A stretch of DNA of 64,000 bases from Cytophagales bacterium (GTDB taxonomy: Bacteria; Bacteroidota; Bacteroidia; Cytophagales; Spirosomataceae): NCBI GenBank assembly GCA_013298215.1, contig JAAFKE010000012.1, positions 24,800 to 88,799 on the forward strand. Reading direction: 5' to 3'. This document shows, piece by piece, positions 18,350-27,800 of this stretch. The notes beneath the pieces were generated by a model. It had not been told where the DNA came from and searched no databases. It worked only from the letters and a program-made list of their open reading frames with translations. Made by a program: the position numbers and the translations under genes. The stretch's first letter is position 1, and each line of letters starts with the position of its first letter.

Positions 18350-19900
18350 ATGAACCGCAAGGAGTTTTTACACAATTTGGGTCTGCTCACGGGCGGCTTT
18401 GCGTTTGGGCTCAACGGCGTTCCGCTGAAAGCCTACGCCCACAATCCATTCGCGATCGATATGGAGGGTACGAACGGGCAGATTTTGGTTCTCGTCCAAC
18501 TTTCGGGGGGCAACGACGGCCTCAACACGTTCATTCCCTACGAAGATTCGGTGTACCACAACAAACGGCCAAATGTAAGCATCAAGAAAGAGAGCGTCAT
18601 TGCGCTCAACGACAAAATGGGCCTGCACCCAGCCATGGGTGCATTCAAACAATTGTACGACGACAGTAAGCTGACGATAGTGCAAAACGTGGGCTACGAG
18701 AATTCGAGTCGTTCGCACTTTCGGTCGACGGATATTTGGCTCACAGCCTCCGACCCGCGCGAGTACCTGTACGAAGGCTGGGTGGGGCGGTATTTGAGCA
18801 AACAGTTTCCTAATTTTCCGGTCAAAGCCCCCGAGCAACCAATGGCCATTCAGATCGGTGCGGTAGAGTCGATGCTGCTGCAAACTGACGTGGCTTCTTT
18901 CGGAACGGTTTTCGACAGCCCTGATACTTTTTTTCAGTTGGTAAAAGGCACAACTGCCGACTCTGACCCGCTCCCCGATAGTTTTGCGGGCGAGGAGCTG
19001 AAATTTATGCGCCAGGTAGCCGCCCAGTCTATTGCGTATTCGGACATTATTAAAAAGAAAGCCGACATCGGTAAAAACACCCTCACCTACCCCAACACAG
19101 GGCTGGGGCGGCAGCTTTCTATTGTGGCCGATCTGATCTCGGGCGGCCTCGAAACCCCCGTTTATCTCACAACCATTGGTGGTTTTGATACCCACGCCAA
19201 CCAAGTGGCTGGCAACAACGACCCCGCTGGTATGCACGCCAACCTACTGCGCACAGTCTCGGAGGCTGTAGCGGCGTTTCACAAAGATTTGCAAAAGCAG
19301 GGGCTTTCTGACAAAGTAACCATTATGACGTTTTCGGAGTTTGGGCGCCGCGTCAATCAGAACGGCACCATGGGAACCGACCACGGTACGGCCGCGCCGC
19401 TTTTTGTGGTTGGAGACACTGTGCGCGGTGGCATCATTGGCCGAAACCCCAATTTAGTAGATCTGGACACCCAGGGAGACCTCAAACCGCAGTTCGACTA
19501 CCGCCAAATTTACGCCAGTGTGCTTCAAGACCACCTGGGCGTGGAGGCAGCGGGCGTAAGAAGTATATTGGCCAACAAAGACTTCACAACATTACCCATC
19601 TTCAAAACCACCACCCCGCCAACGGTTGCCGAAAGCAGCCCCGATTTTGTGCTGGAACAAAATTTCCCCAACCCGTTTTTTGCCGCCACCACCATCAGGT
19701 ATACCCTAAACACCCGTACTTATGCCAAGTTGAGCGTTTTTGATATGCTCGGCCAACAGGCAAGAATAATCCGCGAAGGCACGCAGGATCAGGGCAATTA
19801 CACCGTGTCGTTCGACGGCTCGGGGTTGCCAGCGGGCCAATATTTGTTGAGCCTGCAAACCGATAGCGGCCAAAAAATACACCGAATGATTCGGGTGTAG
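18350..19900 (+). CDS. DUF1501 family protein with T9SS type A sorting domain
   Basis: The 516-residue protein starts MNRKEFLHNLGLLTGGFAFG, a Tat-like or Sec signal region. DUF1501 follows (LVQLSGGNDGLNTFIP, SRSHFRSTDIW, TFSEFGRRVNQNGTMGTDHG), a fold related to alkaline phosphatase/sulfatase enzymes. The last 80 residues are a T9SS type A tail: FPNPF, then LSVFDMLGQ, ending HRMIRV. The protein should cross the outer membrane by the type IX system and be secreted or anchored. DUF1501 genes often neighbour DUF1800 genes; here the DUF1800 gene is 40 kb away. The second DUF1501 protein in the window (51153-52469) lacks the tail. The substrate is unknown. Confidence 0.9.
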   Translation: MNRKEFLHNLGLLTGGFAFGLNGVPLKAYAHNPFAIDMEGTNGQILVLVQLSGGNDGLNTFIPYEDSVYHNKRPNVSIKKESVIALNDKMGLHPAMGAFKQLYDDSKLTIVQNVGYENSSRSHFRSTDIWLTASDPREYLYEGWVGRYLSKQFPNFPVKAPEQPMAIQIGAVESMLLQTDVASFGTVFDSPDTFFQLVKGTTADSDPLPDSFAGEELKFMRQVAAQSIAYSDIIKKKADIGKNTLTYPNTGLGRQLSIVADLISGGLETPVYLTTIGGFDTHANQVAGNNDPAGMHANLLRTVSEAVAAFHKDLQKQGLSDKVTIMTFSEFGRRVNQNGTMGTDHGTAAPLFVVGDTVRGGIIGRNPNLVDLDTQGDLKPQFDYRQIYASVLQDHLGVEAAGVRSILANKDFTTLPIFKTTTPPTVAESSPDFVLEQNFPNPFFAATTIRYTLNTRTYAKLSVFDMLGQQARIIREGTQDQGNYTVSFDGSGLPAGQYLLSLQTDSGQKIHRMIRV

Positions 19901-19936
19901 GGCGGGTAGCCACCATTTGAAAAATACTACAATTTG

Positions 19937-19994
19937 GTGGCCAACACCAAGTAAATCAGCAACTTTACTGACTTGTGGGCTTGGTGTTGGCCAC
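19937..19994. terminator. Strong hairpin after the DUF1501 gene
   Basis: A perfect 15-base inverted repeat (GTGGCCAACACCAAG, 19937-19951, complement 19980-19994) encloses 28 bases that contain a smaller AGTAAA/TTTACT stem. It begins 36 bases after the DUF1501 stop. There is no T-run on the plus strand, so it may be a terminator or an mRNA 3-prime stabiliser. Confidence 0.55.
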
Positions 19995-20070
19995 AAATAG
20001 TGCAAAATTGTGCGCGGTTTATGGCCGTAGGATAGTTTTTGTCCTAAATAATAAATAATTCATATTTTAG

Positions 20071-20103
20071 TATTAGTTTTGTGCAATTATTAGTTTTGTA
20101 CAA
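20071..20103 (+). promoter_or_regulatory. Tandem promoter/operator repeat before the AraC gene
   Basis: A 16-base sequence is directly repeated with one mismatch and a 17-base period: 20071-20086 (TATTAGTTTTGTGCAA) and 20088-20103 (TATTAGTTTTGTACAA). Each copy holds TAGTTTTG, matching the -7 consensus TAnnTTTG. It could be two overlapping promoters or a tandem operator for the AraC protein, whose family binds direct repeats. Confidence 0.5.
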
Positions 20104-20154
20104 ATTTTAAGCTAAATGTGTAGTTAGTTTAGCGCACACACAAATTCCTGTCCG

Positions 20155-21075
20155 ATGGAAGATTACAATAAAATTATAGAGTCGCTTGGCGTTAAGTTCA
20201 TCAAAGCGCGGCACATTCAGATCACCCAGCCAATTACGATCAATAACTTTTACGACGTCGAAAACTCACTCTTGATTTTGTATCACGGGGCGGTGTCGTA
20301 TGGCGACCAAAAGGTAGAAGAGGGCGATATGCTCTTTATTCCAGGTGGCAAACACGCCACCGTGACCTACGGCGATGCGTCTAACCCAAAAATAGTGTCG
20401 AACGAGGAGTTTATGACCCGCCGCGAAACCTACTGGCACGCCCAGCGAGATGCCGCCCAGATTGGGCACTTAGAGAACTCGTTTGGCTACGTTTCTTTTG
20501 AGGCAAAGGTCTTCGATTCGGTCAATTTCTTTACATCGCTCGACATTCCTCCCTTCATTATTAAAAAAGATGAGAAATTAGGGCGCGTCATCACCGACAT
20601 TTTGGTCGAAGAAATCACCGATTACGTGGGCAAGGGTCGGATCATCAAAATAAAAACCGAGGAAGTCGTCATAGATATTATCCGTTATATTTTGAAGTAC
20701 CGCCTTTTTGTGGAGCAATTAGTAACCAACAGTACGTACTTCAAAGACCCCCGCCTGATCGATATTTTTGCGTACATCAAAGACAACATCGGCGGCGACC
20801 TCTCCAATAAGGTGCTGGCCAACGTTGCCAATGTGTCGGAAGACTACGTGGGGCAGTATTTCAAGATGCTCACGGGCATAAACCCACAAGACTACATCGA
20901 GTACCAGCGCATGGAAGCGGCCGTAAATTTGCTACGTACCTCCAAAAAGAGCATTCGGGCCATTGGTGTGGAGGTTGGCTACAAAGACACGGCCTATTTT
21001 TGCCGCCGTTTCAAAATGATGTTCGGGATTCCAGCGGGCAAGATGCGCCGCCGCGAGTCGCTGATGAACGTATAA
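20155..21075 (+). CDS. AraC family transcriptional regulator with N-terminal cupin-like domain
   Basis: The 306-residue protein has an N-terminal cupin-like sensory region (about residues 20-110; YHGAVSYGDQKVEEGDMLFIPGG) and a C-terminal double helix-turn-helix AraC domain (about 205-300; NVANVSEDYVGQYFKMLTGI, then FCRRFKMMFGIPAGK). This combination is widespread in Bacteroidota, where targets are mostly unknown. It is alone on the plus strand. The tandem repeat just upstream suggests autoregulation (inference). It converges with the M28 peptidase gene 11 bases downstream. Confidence 0.88.
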   Translation: MEDYNKIIESLGVKFIKARHIQITQPITINNFYDVENSLLILYHGAVSYGDQKVEEGDMLFIPGGKHATVTYGDASNPKIVSNEEFMTRRETYWHAQRDAAQIGHLENSFGYVSFEAKVFDSVNFFTSLDIPPFIIKKDEKLGRVITDILVEEITDYVGKGRIIKIKTEEVVIDIIRYILKYRLFVEQLVTNSTYFKDPRLIDIFAYIKDNIGGDLSNKVLANVANVSEDYVGQYFKMLTGINPQDYIEYQRMEAAVNLLRTSKKSIRAIGVEVGYKDTAYFCRRFKMMFGIPAGKMRRRESLMNV

Positions 21076-21086
21076 TTTGGTGGTGT

Positions 21087-22676
21087 TCAAGGCTTGTTGC
21101 TATCTACTTTTATGCGGTCGTTGCGGTTGGTAAGCTCCCAGGCAGTATAAAAAACCAGCTTCACAATGTCGGCTTGTTTGTCGAAGAGTATCTTTTCTAC
21201 GTCATCGCCTGGGCGGTGGTAGTCCTCGTGCACGCCCGTGAAATAGAAAATGACGGGTATTTTGTTTTTGGCAAAATTGTAGTGATCCGACCGGTAGTAG
21301 AAACGGTTGGGGTCGGCGGGGTCGTTGAAGGTATAATCTAAATCGTATTTTACCGACTTTGCGTTGGCCTCCTCGCTAATTCGGTGGAGATCGGACGACA
21401 ACTTGTCTGATCCGATCAAATACACGTACTTGGAGTTATTTTTGTGGGCATCGTCCACGCGGCCAATCATGTCAATATTCAGATCGCAGACCGTCTGAGC
21501 CAGCGGAATGAGCGGGTTTGCGGTGTAGTATTCCGAGCCAAAAAGTCCTTTTTCTTCGCCCGTTACGGTCATAAACAAAATGCTCCGGCGCGGGCCTTTG
21601 CCCTCGGCGCGGGCTTTGGCAAAGGCTTCGGCCAGCTCCAAAACCGACACCGTTCCCGATCCATCGTCGTCGGCACCGTTGTTTATCTCGCCCTTGCTGG
21701 TAATGCCGATGTGGTCTAAGTGCGCCGTAATAACGACCACCTCGTCTTTTTTGTCGCTGCCTTCCATAAAACCCGCCACGTTCATGCCCTCAATGATTTG
21801 GGTGGCGCGGGGAGCCAGCAATTGCACGTTTTCTTTGCTTACAATGCCAGCGGTTGGCTGGCCAGTTTCAGCTATTTGCTTGGCGGCGGCCACAAAGTCT
21901 GGTTCGGGCACGCCCAGCAGGTCGGATGCAATGGCCTTTGAGATCACAAAGACGGCGTTTCCGCTCGTTGTTTCGGCGTATTGGTTGAGCGACACCCGAA
22001 CGAATCGGTCTGACATTACCTTTTGGCGGCGCAATGCCAAGGCAAAATCCTCCTCCGCCGACACCATCAGAACGTATTTTGCCCCTTTGTTTTTGGCCAG
22101 CGTAATCTTCCGTTGCCAGCCGTCAGACTCGCCCCACCTCGATGTTTTCGTGGAGGCCGTCACCAAATATGTGCCATCTGCCTTTTGGGGTTCTCCCTCC
22201 AAAATAATGACCATTTTATTGGCCACATCAACCTTGTCGTAGTCGCTGTACCGCTGGCTTTCGATGCCGTATCCCGCAAAAACCACGGGCAGGCTTTGGG
22301 CGGAGTCCACGTTTATAACGCCCTTTATAAAAAAGTCTTGGTCGTTGTCGAACCGTTTTTTGCTATTTTTTAAGTACGTTTCGCCGTAGCCTTTGTTGTA
22401 GAGCGGGTATTTTTGCAGAAAACTCGCCGCGCCATCTTTTTCTTTGGCAATGGGGGTAAGTCCCAGTTTTTGAAAATGCTTTGTGACGTAATCGGCGGCT
22501 TTTTGGAGACCCTCCGACCCCATGTCGCGCCCGCCCAAACTGTCGGAGGCAATGATGGTCAGGTGGCGTTTTAGGTCAGCGGCTGTAATGGTCTGAGCGA
22601 AGGTGTGGGCATCGGTTTGGCTCTTTGCAGTGAGCCCAGATGCAATCAAAAAACTAAAAAGCAGTATTTTTTTCAT
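21087..22676 (-). CDS. M28 family metallopeptidase (aminopeptidase-like)
   Basis: The 529-residue protein has a signal peptide (MKKILLFSFLIASGLTAKSQ). A protease-associated-type insertion (about 125-265) precedes or is inserted in the M28 core. Zinc ligands of the family are visible: AHLDHIG (His319, Asp321), NGADDDGSGT (Asp336-338), TGEEKG (Glu374-375), DLNIDMIGR (Asp402) and YRSDHYNF near the C-terminus. The enzyme probably trims peptides in the periplasm or outside. A -7 promoter element lies about 24 bases upstream of the ATG. Confidence 0.9.
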   Translation of the reverse strand: MKKILLFSFLIASGLTAKSQTDAHTFAQTITAADLKRHLTIIASDSLGGRDMGSEGLQKAADYVTKHFQKLGLTPIAKEKDGAASFLQKYPLYNKGYGETYLKNSKKRFDNDQDFFIKGVINVDSAQSLPVVFAGYGIESQRYSDYDKVDVANKMVIILEGEPQKADGTYLVTASTKTSRWGESDGWQRKITLAKNKGAKYVLMVSAEEDFALALRRQKVMSDRFVRVSLNQYAETTSGNAVFVISKAIASDLLGVPEPDFVAAAKQIAETGQPTAGIVSKENVQLLAPRATQIIEGMNVAGFMEGSDKKDEVVVITAHLDHIGITSKGEINNGADDDGSGTVSVLELAEAFAKARAEGKGPRRSILFMTVTGEEKGLFGSEYYTANPLIPLAQTVCDLNIDMIGRVDDAHKNNSKYVYLIGSDKLSSDLHRISEEANAKSVKYDLDYTFNDPADPNRFYYRSDHYNFAKNKIPVIFYFTGVHEDYHRPGDDVEKILFDKQADIVKLVFYTAWELTNRNDRIKVDSNKP

Positions 22677-22699
22677 AAATTGTTGTTAAACTGGTGCAA

Positions 22700-22707
22700 C
22701 AAAAGTA
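22700..22707 (-). promoter_or_regulatory. Bacteroidota -7 element for the M28 peptidase gene
   Basis: The minus strand reads TACTTTTG followed by TTG, matching TAnnTTTG, 24 bases before the ATG at 22676. Confidence 0.45.
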
Positions 22708-22788
22708 ATAATTACTTGTTTGATAAGAAATATTTTTTATATTGTGCCTCAGAATGCGTGTAGACACTATTTCTGAGCCGTTTTTTCA

Positions 22789-22796
22789 TAATTTTG
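22789..22796 (+). promoter_or_regulatory. Bacteroidota -7 element for the DUF2795 gene
   Basis: TAATTTTG followed by C matches TAnnTTTGC. It lies 39 bases before the ATG at 22835 and overlaps the longer upstream reading of the frame, which favours the short protein. Confidence 0.5.
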
Positions 22797-22834
22797 CAAT
22801 CCAAAAAAATTTACCACTTAATAATCAATTAAAT

Positions 22835-23056
22835 ATGTACTGGACACTCGAATTGGCCTCATACTTAGAAGACGCCCCCTGGCCCGCTACCAAAGACGAA
22901 CTGATCGATTTCGCCATCAGAACGGGCGCTCCGTTGGAGGTTGTAGAAAACCTGCAAGAACTCGAAGACGACGGCCAGCCCTACGAAAGTATCGAAGAGA
23001 TTTGGCCCGATTACCCAACCAAGGACGATTTCTTCTTTAACGAGGACGAATACTAA
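22835..23056 (+). CDS. DUF2795 domain-containing protein
   Basis: The ATG at 22835 (MYWTLELASYLEDAPWPATK) gives 73 residues; 31 further in-frame codons upstream have no family resemblance and overlap the promoter. This small acidic cytoplasmic protein is strongly conserved across Bacteroidota with almost the same length and the ending PTKDDFFFNEDEY. The DUF2795 core (TKDELIDFAIRTGAPLEVVE) resembles small alpha-helical proteins with no assigned activity. Its conservation suggests a core cellular role. It has its own promoter and shares a bidirectional terminator with degQ. Confidence 0.9.
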   Translation: MYWTLELASYLEDAPWPATKDELIDFAIRTGAPLEVVENLQELEDDGQPYESIEEIWPDYPTKDDFFFNEDEY

Positions 23057-23063
23057 AAAAAAC

Positions 23064-23099
23064 AAAAAGTGCGGTCAGGACACCCTGGCCGCACTTTTT
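23064..23099. terminator. Bidirectional terminator between DUF2795 and degQ
   Basis: The 16-base arms AAAAAGTGCGGTCAGG (23064-23079) and its near-perfect complement (23084-23099, one G-T pair) enclose a four-base loop. A-runs and T-runs flank both sides, so it can terminate both converging genes. Confidence 0.9.
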
Positions 23100-23112
23100 G
23101 TTTACTAACCAA

Positions 23113-24657
23113 TTAGAAATTCACCCTGAACGAATAAATGTCTGATGGGTATTCGGGATACAGACCCTCGATCTGCGCCTGCGACTTACCCGCCAGCGCG
23201 TCGCGGAGTTCCTTGACCGACTTCACAGGTTTTTCGTTCACTTTTGTAATCACAAAACCCGGCTCTACCCCGTAGCGGGCCAGTTTGCCTCCCTCTACTT
23301 CGGTTACTTTTACGCCGCCCGCAATGCGCGAACTGGCCAAGTTGTTTTTTTCGCGCTGGTTTAGGTCGCTAAATTGTCCGCCGAGCGCGGCCATGGCTGC
23401 CTCCGAATCGTCGGCTTTCACTATTTCGTTGCCACCTTTCAAATTGCGCAGCGTTACCTTGAAGTCCTTGATGCTGCCGTCCCGATTCACGGTCAAGTTC
23501 ACGTTTTCGCCTGGGCGTTTGCGGCCAATTAGTTCCCTAAATTTGGGTTCAGAGTCAATCATCTCGCCGTCCACCTTCACAATCACGTCGCCTACTTTAA
23601 TGCCCGCTTCTTTGGCCGCGCTGCCTTCGCCACCAAACGCCCGCACATACACACCCGAATTTATTTTAACGCCGTATTCGTCGGCTTTTTTGCTGTCCAA
23701 TTCGTCGGGTTCAATGCCAATATAGCCCCGCTGCACGTTGCCAAACTTCAAAATGTCGCTCGACACTTTCTTAACAATACTCGCTGGCACGGCAAAGGCG
23801 TAGCCCGCAAAACTACCCGTGGGGCTGGCAATGGCCGTATTTATGCCGATCAGCTCGCCGCGTAAGTTTACCAGCGCGCCGCCACTGTTTCCAGGGTTCA
23901 CCACGGCATCGGTCTGGATAAACGACTCTAACGGGGTGTCGGCGGCGCGTCCAGTGCGTTGCTGTTGTTGCTTGAACCGTTCGTTCAGAATACCAATTCC
24001 GCGCCCTTTGGCACTCACAATCCCCGCCGTAACGGTAGATTCTAAGTTGAACGGATTGCCAACCGCCACCACCCACTCGCCTACTTTTATGGCATCGGAG
24101 TTGCCGAAGGCCAGCGTTGGTAGCCCACTGGCCTGAATCTGAATCACCGCAATGTCGGTCGATGGGTCGGTTCCGATCAGTTTGGCTTTTAGTTTGCGTT
24201 TGTCGTGGAGGGTTACTTCCAGCTCTTCGGCTCCTTCTATGACGTGGTTATTGGTCACAATGTAGCCATCGTTGCTAATAATAACGCCCGAACCCGAAGA
24301 CTCCTGCGGACCTTGTTGGCCTTGGCGGAAGGGATCCTCGCCGCCGAAGAAGTCTCTGAATATGTCCATTCCGCCCATGTTGCCACCGCCCGACCGCGAG
24401 GAGCGTCCAGCGGTGTTTTTGATGTGAACCACGGCGGGTGTAGATACGTCGGCGGCGTAGGTGAAGTCGCCAGGAACACCCGAAGGCAACGGCCCACCGC
24501 CCGACGGATCTGAGGTTAAGCGCATGGCTTGGTTGGCGGCGGCGTCGTTGAGGATCACATCGCGCGTTTCGCCGATGCCCAACAACTTGACCCCGCCGAT
24601 GGTTGCGGCACTTGATACCAAACCGACCAGTGCCAACGATTTCCAATTATTAATCAT
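23113..24657 (-). CDS. degQ: Do-family serine protease DegQ/HtrA
   Basis: I take the ATG at 24657 (MINNWKSLALVGLV), giving 514 residues with an N-terminal signal or anchor helix; the frame stays open upstream without a family match. The trypsin-like triad is His138 (VTNNHVIEG), Asp168 (STDIAVIQI) and Ser258 (NPGNSGGALV). Two PDZ domains follow (about 300-390 and 420-510). A Gly/Gln-rich LA-like loop precedes the His, as in DegP/DegQ. The enzyme degrades or refolds misfolded envelope proteins. The product joins FKBP, Prc and MltD-like proteins in this window as envelope quality control. Confidence 0.93.
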   Translation of the reverse strand: MINNWKSLALVGLVSSAATIGGVKLLGIGETRDVILNDAAANQAMRLTSDPSGGGPLPSGVPGDFTYAADVSTPAVVHIKNTAGRSSRSGGGNMGGMDIFRDFFGGEDPFRQGQQGPQESSGSGVIISNDGYIVTNNHVIEGAEELEVTLHDKRKLKAKLIGTDPSTDIAVIQIQASGLPTLAFGNSDAIKVGEWVVAVGNPFNLESTVTAGIVSAKGRGIGILNERFKQQQQRTGRAADTPLESFIQTDAVVNPGNSGGALVNLRGELIGINTAIASPTGSFAGYAFAVPASIVKKVSSDILKFGNVQRGYIGIEPDELDSKKADEYGVKINSGVYVRAFGGEGSAAKEAGIKVGDVIVKVDGEMIDSEPKFRELIGRKRPGENVNLTVNRDGSIKDFKVTLRNLKGGNEIVKADDSEAAMAALGGQFSDLNQREKNNLASSRIAGGVKVTEVEGGKLARYGVEPGFVITKVNEKPVKSVKELRDALAGKSQAQIEGLYPEYPSDIYSFRVNF

Positions 24658-24812
24658 AGTCAATTTTGTTTTACTGAAATGTGGTTTTAAGTTTTGTCTT
24701 TTACGAGCAAACAGATAACGCAAAGTTGAGCCATAAGTTTTCGCAATGTACAGTTTATTAACAAATTTTAACGGGGCAAGGTTTTACAGGATTCAAAAAA
24801 CCAAAATTTCTG

Positions 24813-24820
24813 TAAATTTG
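24813..24820 (+). promoter_or_regulatory. Bacteroidota -7 element for ileS
   Basis: TAAATTTG followed by C matches TAnnTTTGC, 43 bases before the ileS ATG. No T-box or other riboswitch is evident in the short leader. Confidence 0.5.
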
Positions 24821-24863
24821 CGCAATATCAGGCCATCAAAAGCTGATTTTTTACCAAAAAACG

Positions 24864-27800
24864 ATGAATTACAAAGAGTATAAAAGTTTGAATTATGCCG
24901 AAGTGGCAGACGAAGTACTAGCGTTTTGGAAGAACGAAAAAATCTTCGAACAATCGGTTGAAGTACGCCAAGGCCAGCCATCTTTCACGTTCTACGAAGG
25001 GCCACCGTCGGCCAATGGTACGCCTGGTATTCACCACGTGATGGCACGGACGATAAAAGATATTTTTTGCCGCTATAAAACATTACGAGGGTTTCAGGTG
25101 AAACGAAAAGGCGGCTGGGACACCCACGGCTTGCCCATTGAACTCCAGGTTGAAAAAGAACTGGGTATTAAAAAAGACGACATTGGGGTTTCGATCAGCA
25201 TAGAAGAGTACAACCAAAAATGCCGCGAGACAGTGATGCGTTTTACCGACCAGTGGAACGACGTGACCGAAAAAATGGGCTACTGGGTTGATCTGTATGA
25301 CCCATACATTACCTACAAAAACGAGTACATTGAGTCGGTTTGGCACTTGCTCAAAAAGTTTTATGACAAAGGATTACTCTACAAGGGCTTCACGATCCAG
25401 CCGTTTTCGCCAGCGGCGGGCACTGGCCTGAGTTCGCACGAACTCAACCAGCCAGGCACCTACAAAGATGTGAAAGACACCAGCATTGTGGGGATGTTTA
25501 GGGTGCAAAGCCACGACCTAAAAATGATGGGGAGCACCGAATCAGCCCCGAAAACGTATATTTTGGCCTGGACTACTACGCCCTGGACGTTGCCCGCCAA
25601 CTCGGCCCTCACGGTGGGCGCGGGCATTACGTACAGCTTGGTGCGTACTTTCAATCCGTACACCTACGAAGCTGTGCAGGTGGTTTTGGCCCAAGATTTG
25701 ATCCCCAAGTACTTTGTATCCAAGGGCCAAGACGGCGATTTCGGCGGTTTTGCGGCATCCGACAAAAAACTCGTGCCGTGGTCGGTGGTGGGTACCTGCA
25801 AAGGTGCCGACCTGGCGGGCCTGCAATACGAGCAGATGATCCCTGCGGTGCGGGTGGACGGAAATGCTTTTCGGGTAATTTTGGGCGATTTTGTGACCAC
25901 CGAGGACGGCACTGGAATTGTACACACGGCACTTACTTTTGGTGCCGACGACTACCGCGTGGGGCGGCAAAACGCCATTACCCCCGTGATGGTGCGCGAC
26001 GAAAACGACAAGGAGGTGCCAATTGTGAACCGCCAGGGGCGGTTTGTGGACGAGGTAGGCGAGTGGCTGCTGGCCAAAGCCGAACAGCACGGTGTGAAAA
26101 CCCATAAACCGCTCAACAAAAGTGATTTTTGGGTAAAAAACTACACCAACGAAAACGAAAAAGCCGACAACTATAAAACCACCGACGAGATCATTGCCAT
26201 TGTTCTCAAATCGGAGGGGCTGGCGTTCAGAGTAGAGCGCTACGAACACACGTACCCCCACTGCTGGCGAACAGACAAACCTATTTTGTACTATCCGCTC
26301 GACAGTTGGTTTATCAGAACCACGGCCATGAAAGACCAGTTGGTGGCCCTCAATAAGACCATTAATTGGAAACCCGAAAGCACGGGAACGGGGCGTTTTG
26401 GAAACTGGCTCGAAAACTTGGTGGACTGGAACCTGAGCCGGAGCCGTTTTTGGGGAACGCCCCTGCCGATCTGGCGCAGCGAAGACCACGAGGAGGTCTG
26501 CATTGGCTCGGTTCAAGAACTCACAAACGCGGCCACCCACGCCCTCAAAGACAACGTACTTACGGAGCCTCAACGCGCCAAAAACCAGGCTTTTCTCGAT
26601 GCCGTGGTTCGGAATGATTTCGATTTGCACCGCCCTTTCGTGGACGAGGTTTATTTGGTGTCGGCATCGGGCAAATTGATGATCCGCGAAACGGATCTGA
26701 TCGATGTGTGGTTCGACTCGGGTGCGATGCCCTACGCCCAGTGGCATTACCCGTTCGAGAACCAAGACGTTTTTAACGGTGCATACCCCGCCGATTTTAT
26801 TTCTGAGGGGGTAGATCAGACGCGCGGTTGGTTTTTTACGCTCCACGCCATTGCTGGAATGTTGTTCGACAGCGTGGCGTTTAAGAACGTGGTTTCGACG
26901 GGTTTGGTGTTGGATAAAAATGGCAATAAAATGTCCAAACGCCTCGGCAACGCGGTAGATCCGTTTGAGACCATTGCCAAATACGGCCCCGATGCCACCC
27001 GGTGGTACATGATTACCAACGCCGAACCGTGGGACAACCTGCGTTTCAACTTAGACGGAATTGCCGAGGTGCAACGCAAGTTTTTTGGTACACTTTTCAA
27101 TACCTACAATTTTTACGCACTCTATGCCAACTTAGACGGCTACAAAATCGAGCAGTTCGACCGCGTGCCACACCAAAACCTGACCGAACTCGACCGCTGG
27201 ATTTTGTCTAAACTCGTCACGTTGGTGGGCCAAGTTCAGGAGCAGTTCGACGACTATAATCCTACCAAGGCGGGGCGTTTGGTGCAAGACTTCGTGTGCG
27301 ACGATCTTTCTAATTGGTACGTGCGCCTCAACCGCCGGCGCTTCTGGAAAGGCCAACTCACCGACGACAAACGAGCGGCCTACGAAACGTTGCAGCATTG
27401 TTTGTGCGCAGTGGCGCAGTTGATGTCGCCGATCGCACCCTTTTTTGGCGATTGGCTCTACCGCAGTCTTACCCAGCACGTTCGAGACGAATCTAAACTC
27501 AAAAATACGCCCTTTCAACACGAATCGGTGCACCTGACCAACTGGTATGCTGGTTCGTTGGAGTGGATAGATGCCGACCTGGAGCAATCAATGCAACTGG
27601 CGCAAGACGTGTGCTCGTTGGTTCATTCGCTCCGAAAAAAGAACGCAATCAAAGTGCGGCAGCCGCTTTCGAGGGTATTAATCCCCGTTTTGAACGAAAA
27701 AACGCGCCAGCAAATCCAACGCGTTGCCGCCATTATTTTGTCGGAAACCAACCTCAAGACCGTCGATTTTTTGGATGAAACCAGTGCAACGGATATTTTA

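Noticed and set aside
24864..24864. T-box riboswitch before ileS
   Set aside because: The leader is about 35 bases after the -7 element, too short for a T-box, and Bacteroidota generally lack them.
25542..26846. 434-codon open frame on the minus strand
   Set aside because: It lies wholly antisense to ileS and its product has no motifs; the opposite frame carries the KMSKR loop and other ileS signatures.
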